Shown here: positions 32,121 to 35,440 of the stretch, piece after piece
How positions within the stretch are numbered: the stretch's first letter is position 1
Layout of the letters: the number at the start of each line of letters is the position of its first letter
Origin: Clostridia bacterium
GTDB taxonomy: Bacteria > Bacillota > DSM-521 > Neomoorellales > SLTJ01
NCBI GenBank assembly: GCA_024653205.1
Contig: JANLFO010000022.1
Location: forward strand, 1-35,440
Direction of reading: 5' to 3'
Length of the DNA: 35,440 nucleotides
Translations under genes and position numbers: made by a program
The notes under the pieces: generated by a model
What the model saw: the letters and a program-made list of their open reading frames with translations, nothing else
Told to the model about the DNA's origin: nothing
The model's database searches: none

Positions 32121-33199
32121 TCTTTGCGCCGCCTGATCATATCCACGAAGGCCTCCAGGCGGGTTACAAAGCCCGCCTCCCCGGTCTGCTCGTCAAAGAA
32201 CATGGTCATGACCGGCAGATCGCAGTCCTGACTCGCCCGGGGCAGGATGGACTCGGCCACGATTTCCGGCATGCAGGTGAAGGGCGCAAGCTGAATGAGT
32301 CCGTCGAACCCTTTGCGGGCAAAGTAGACCACACTTCCCACCGACTCCCGGCCGTGCCCGCCCACAAAGTACCCCAGGTAGGGTTGGGCCAGCTTCTTGG
32401 CCTTCTTGGCCGGGCTGTCCAAACGCATGAAGCCCCCGAAAAGGTGATCGTTTATCCACTCGCTCAAGTAGAGGTCGCGCACCACCTCTGCCCCCATACG
32501 CCCCAGCTTGCGCTCGATGTCCAGGTTCATGAAGGGCTCGAGCAGGGTGTAGATCTCGCCCACCAGGGCGATGCGCACCACCTTTGCCTCCCGTACCGGG
32601 TCCCTTTCCACCGCGTCCAGTTCTGCCAGGGCCTGCTGCCTCGCCAGCTCCACCTCCCGGCGCGTGGCGGCGGCGTCTATGGCCGCCCGGGCCCGGTTGT
32701 AGATGCGGTCGGCCGTACCCAGCACCTTTTCCCGCGGCCTCAGCCACTCCACCCGTTTCTCCACCTCGTCCACCGCCCGCGTCTTCCACCAGGCCATGCG
32801 CACGCCCTGAATGGCCCGCCGCCAGTCCGTTTGGCAGAGGTACTTGATCTTGTCCACCAACTCGGAGAAGTGGGCATCGGGCGGTTCCAAGACCACCATT
32901 TCCATATCGTAGCCCAGGTCCTTTAGGATCTCCCTCTGCACCTGGGCGTAGTACCCGAAACGGCAGGGCCCCACCCCGCCGGCCATGACGATCACTTCGG
33001 CTCCCCGCTCTGCCGCCTCAATGTAGTTGCCCAGGTTTAGCTTGAGCGGTAGACAGGCAAACTCCGGGGAATGCTGGGTGCCCAGGCTCAAAGTACGCTT
33101 GGTGCAGGGAGGCGGGACCACCACCTCCAGCCCCAATCCCCCCAGAAGCGCCCTGGCGGTTATGTAGAGATTGCCCATGTGGGGAAAGGTAGCCTTCAT
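32078..33199 (-). CDS. DUF2229 acyl-CoA dehydratase activase-related protein (second of pair)
   Basis: The 373-residue protein belongs to the group related to 2-hydroxyacyl-CoA dehydratase activases and their partner subunits (HgdB/DUF2229-like). It has cysteine-bearing blocks ACLPLKLNLGNY, GGVGPCRFGYYAQVQREIL and FTCMPEIVAESILP, and the terminal MFFDEQTGEAGFVTRLEAFVD. The start overlaps the preceding stop as ATGA, behind GGAGGG. The last ~11 residues (RSRAGAMDGA) and the stop are encoded by dispersed repeat B. The real reaction is not established; an ATP-driven iron-sulfur electron transfer role is an inference. Confidence 0.8.
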   Translation of the reverse strand: MKATFPHMGNLYITARALLGGLGLEVVVPPPCTKRTLSLGTQHSPEFACLPLKLNLGNYIEAAERGAEVIVMAGGVGPCRFGYYAQVQREILKDLGYDMEMVVLEPPDAHFSELVDKIKYLCQTDWRRAIQGVRMAWWKTRAVDEVEKRVEWLRPREKVLGTADRIYNRARAAIDAAATRREVELARQQALAELDAVERDPVREAKVVRIALVGEIYTLLEPFMNLDIERKLGRMGAEVVRDLYLSEWINDHLFGGFMRLDSPAKKAKKLAQPYLGYFVGGHGRESVGSVVYFARKGFDGLIQLAPFTCMPEIVAESILPRASQDCDLPVMTMFFDEQTGEAGFVTRLEAFVDMIRRRKEADRRSRAGAMDGA

Positions 33200-34182
33200 T
33201 GCGCCGCCCTCCACGCGAGCATGTCGGTAAAGGCCTCCACCCGGGTCTGCAGACCCGCCTCGCCGGTTTGCTCGTCCAGGGTAAGGTAAAGGAAGGGGAG
33301 CTTCCTGGTGCGCTGGCTGAACCTTTCCACCAGGTCTCCCACCAGGCTGTCGGGGCCGCAGCCGAAGGAGGAAACGTGAATTATGCCGTCGATGTCGGGT
33401 CGCTGCAGGAAATGCAGGGTGCTGCCCACCAGACGCTTGCCCAGAGTCCAGAAGAGCCGCTTGGGCAGCCGGGCGGCCTCGGTCTCAATAACCGCGCCGG
33501 GTATTTGATCCGGCGTAACCACCTCGACTCCGAGACGGCCCAACCGGCCGATCAGATCCATGCTGATGTATTCGTCGTAAAGGTTGTAGCCGTGCCCCAC
33601 CAGACCTACTTTCCAGCGCCCGGGGCCCTCTCCTTCTCCTCGACGGCGCCGACCCTCCGGTACCCCGGTCAGGCGCTCGATGGCCGGCCCGGGACGCAAG
33701 CCGGACTCCAGCAGGGCAACGTAGTGCTGGTAGACCGCCTGCGCCTTCTCCCAGGCAGCCAGAATTTGCCGCTTGTTGCGCGTAAGCAGCCTCCCCATCT
33801 CCAGGGCCACTTCCAGCACCTTCTCCGTACCCTGGCGGAGGTTGACGTTGGTATCGATAAACCGGGGCAGATCCCGCAGGCCGGCCCGCAGCATGTCCGG
33901 CAACCCCATGAACTTCGGGCAAATGTAGGCTTTGGGTTCCACACTGACCAACCGGGGGACGAATAGCAGGTCGGCCTTATTCCGCAGGGCCAGGACGTGG
34001 CCATAATACACCTTGATGGGCAGACAGGCCTCGTCCACCGCCCCCCGGACTCCCTGGTCCAGGATGGCCTTGTTCGTGGGCGGGGACACTTCTACCTTGG
34101 CCCCCAAGGCGGTGAAGAAGGCATGCCACAGGGGGAAGTAGTAATAATAAAAAAGGGCGCGCGGAATACCGATTCTCATCAT
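33196..34182 (-). CDS. DUF2229 acyl-CoA dehydratase activase-related protein (first of pair)
   Basis: This 328-residue protein is paralogous to the following gene, with IGIPRALFYYYYFPLWHAFF at the start, EACLPIKVYYGH, PKAYICPKFMGLPDML and the same DEQTGEAGLQTRVEAFTDML ending (split blocks). It may bind an iron-sulfur cluster. It overlaps the next gene by four bases. A small CCGAG/CTCGG hairpin sits just before the start codon, between GAGGG and ATG. The ATPase partner (HgdC-like) usually found with these proteins is not in the window. Confidence 0.8.
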   Translation of the reverse strand: MMRIGIPRALFYYYYFPLWHAFFTALGAKVEVSPPTNKAILDQGVRGAVDEACLPIKVYYGHVLALRNKADLLFVPRLVSVEPKAYICPKFMGLPDMLRAGLRDLPRFIDTNVNLRQGTEKVLEVALEMGRLLTRNKRQILAAWEKAQAVYQHYVALLESGLRPGPAIERLTGVPEGRRRRGEGEGPGRWKVGLVGHGYNLYDEYISMDLIGRLGRLGVEVVTPDQIPGAVIETEAARLPKRLFWTLGKRLVGSTLHFLQRPDIDGIIHVSSFGCGPDSLVGDLVERFSQRTRKLPFLYLTLDEQTGEAGLQTRVEAFTDMLAWRAAQ

Positions 34183-34257
34183 TGCCGAGCTTCTCGGGTT
34201 CCCTCACCGCAGCCGTATACTCTCTCCACAACCTTAGACTCCGACGGTCCAGGCCTT

Positions 34258-34286
34258 ATTATAACCCCACCGCCCGCATATTTCCA
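34258..34286 (-). promoter_or_regulatory. Sigma-A-type promoter upstream of the DUF2229 pair
   Basis: On the minus strand TGGAAA (34281-34286) and a perfect TATAAT (34258-34263) are 17 bases apart, in the 125-base gap between pheA and the DUF2229 pair. The predicted leader is about 70 bases. Confidence 0.78.
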
Positions 34287-34307
34287 TCTCCGCGGCCGCG
34301 CAGTTTT

Positions 34308-35183
34308 TCAACCCGGCGAGGGACAGCCTCCTTCCTGCTCCTCCCGCCCTTCCTTCCACACCGGGTAGCTGCCCAGCACCTTCACACTGCGCGCCCGGGC
34401 TTCCAACTCGCCCAATACCCCGGCCAGAGGAGGCAGCCGGTGATGTCCCCGACAATCCAGGAAGAATATGTAATCACCCAGCCGCCTCTTCCCGGGCCGG
34501 GACTCGATCCGGGTGAGATCGATCCCCGCCAGCGCAAACGGCGCCAGGAGTTCGTACAAGGCCCCGGGTCGGTTGGCCGCCGGCACCACGAGCAAGGAAG
34601 TCTTGTCGCTGCCCGTGGGCGGGACCACTCCCCGTCCCAGGACCACAAACCGGGTCACGTTGTCAGGCGAGTCCTCGAGATGCCTCCGGATCACGTTGAG
34701 CCCGTAAATCCCGGCCGCCAGCTCCGAGGCAATGGCCGCCGCCCGTGCCCCCTCCCGGGCGGCTCTCAAGGCAGCCTGGGCAGTACTGCTGGTGAGCTCC
34801 ACCCGCCCCTTCGGCCAGTAAAGGTTAAGGAACCTCCGGCACTGGGCCAAGGCATGCGGGTGGGAGTAGATTACCTCGACTTCTTCCAGGCGCTGTGCCC
34901 TGCCCACCAGATGATGGCTTACGGGAATGATCACCTCGCCCTGGATCTGAGGCGTCCCGGAAACGAATAACTCCAAAGTTGCCGGCACGCTGCCTTCCAG
35001 GGAATTTTCCAGAGGGATCACCCCTTGGAAGAACCGGCCCCGTTCTACTCCGGTCACTACTTCTTCCATACCTTCACAGGCTACCAACTCAACCTCTCCG
35101 TGCTGTCTGGCCGCCCAGCAACGGGCCGCCTGCTCGCAGAAGCTTCCCGCCGGACCGAGATACCCGAGGATGGAACTTGCCAC
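34308..35183 (-). CDS. pheA: Prephenate dehydratase PheA
   Basis: PheA converts prephenate to phenylpyruvate in phenylalanine synthesis. The 291-residue protein has the catalytic domain with YLGPAGSFCEQAA, PLENSLEGSV and the TRF motif in NVTRFVVLG. A C-terminal ACT domain (TSLLVVPAANRPGALYELL, then ESRPGKRRLGDY) binds phenylalanine for feedback inhibition. GTG 35183 has GGGAGG eight bases upstream. No chorismate mutase domain is fused. The leader holds several hairpins, described separately. Confidence 0.94.
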   Translation of the reverse strand: MASSILGYLGPAGSFCEQAARCWAARQHGEVELVACEGMEEVVTGVERGRFFQGVIPLENSLEGSVPATLELFVSGTPQIQGEVIIPVSHHLVGRAQRLEEVEVIYSHPHALAQCRRFLNLYWPKGRVELTSSTAQAALRAAREGARAAAIASELAAGIYGLNVIRRHLEDSPDNVTRFVVLGRGVVPPTGSDKTSLLVVPAANRPGALYELLAPFALAGIDLTRIESRPGKRRLGDYIFFLDCRGHHRLPPLAGVLGELEARARSVKVLGSYPVWKEGREEQEGGCPSPG

Positions 35184-35359
35184 CGCCGATACCTCCCGAA
35201 GCTACCGGTCCGCAGGACCGATCGTAACCGGCATTGCCGGGATAATGATAAAACAAATGGCCCCCGCAGAGGCCACCCCGGCAACTACCCCTACCGTACT
35301 ACCGTCCTGCCGCCGTATGCCTTTGTCTCTATGGTAGCATACGCGGGACGCTGCCGCAA
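35184..35359 (-). promoter_or_regulatory. Structured pheA leader with possible attenuator and weak promoter
   Basis: On the minus strand TTGCGG (35354-35359) and TACCAT (35331-35336) are 17 bases apart, a weak promoter candidate. Downstream, TGGCC/GGCCA forms a stem followed by TTTGTTTT, a weak terminator shape. TTGCCGGG before it can pair with CCCGGCAA after it, competing with a local CCGGC/GCCGG hairpin. CGGTCC/GGACCG forms one more stem just before the ribosome site. This looks like a switching leader, but the class is not recognised. Confidence 0.4.
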
Positions 35360-35374
35360 TGGGCCGAGCAACTG

Positions 35375-35433
35375 CGTATCCCCACTTCGAGTTAACTTGA
35401 GTTGACTGGCGGTACCGGGTGCTCGCCTGAGTA
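35375..35433. repeat. Right copy of the window-end inverted repeat
   Basis: This 59-base stretch is the reverse complement of 1-61 apart from two single-base differences in length. It lies upstream of the pheA leader. The sequence continues a few bases (ATTGGC) beyond the match. Both copies face outward. Confidence 0.85.
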
Positions 35434-35440
35434 CATTGGC

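Noticed and set aside
35250-35300. T-box riboswitch in the pheA leader
   Set aside because: Only GGGTGG and GCGG resemble the core; the ACCGCG part and a specifier stem are not visible.

Overview
The window is GC-rich bacterial DNA. It is tightly packed, almost entirely coded on the minus strand, and full of GTG/TTG starts with strong GGAGG-type ribosome binding sites. An anaerobic-type (cbi) cobalamin pathway, acyl-CoA dehydratase activase-like proteins, a stand-alone TrpB2, ScpAB and a DUF2953 protein together point to an anaerobic, possibly thermophilic Firmicute of the Moorella/Desulfotomaculum kind. This placement is an inference from gene content; no rRNA is present.

Region 1 (62-20660, minus strand) is a corrinoid super-cluster. 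In transcription order: a near-consensus promoter, a cobalamin riboswitch with an intrinsic terminator, a fused cobU-cbiD gene, then cbiE, cbiT, cbiL, cbiF, cbiG, cbiH, cobK/cbiJ, cbiX and cbiC, nearly all overlapping by a few bases. A second cobalamin riboswitch with tandem terminators follows inside the cluster. Downstream of it lie a class I chelatase (cobN, a ChlI-ChlD fusion and a second stand-alone ChlI-like ATPase), an ABC-2 exporter pair, and a corrinoid salvage set (btuF, btuC, a small ORF where btuD should be, and cbiZ). The amidation, adenosylation and aminopropanol genes (cbiA, cbiP, cobA, cbiB) and cobS/cobT are not in the window. In both riboswitch leaders the terminator lies inside the longest possible reading frame, which sets the true starts of cobN (12093) and cobU-cbiD (20340).

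Region 2 (20660-22040) is accessory. It holds a roughly 200-base palindromic element with imperfect terminal inverted repeats, two small unrecognised membrane-protein genes, and a 433-base gap with two strong hairpins. Part of the palindromic element recurs at 32005-32120, where it supplies the last codons of a gene.

Region 3 (22039-24734, plus strand) is a two-gene unit: a response regulator with a degenerate GGDEF-like output domain, and a membrane-anchored flavoprotein with SLH-like C-terminal repeats.

Region 4 (24731-35440, minus strand) is mostly housekeeping: fumarase alpha subunit, DUF2953, scpB, scpA, trpS, an M50 protease, lysA, trpB2, two DUF2229 acyl-CoA dehydratase activase-related genes and pheA. 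Convincing sigma-A-type promoters precede trpB2 and the DUF2229 pair. The two window ends carry a near-identical ~60-base sequence in inverted orientation, probably the edges of a multicopy element.
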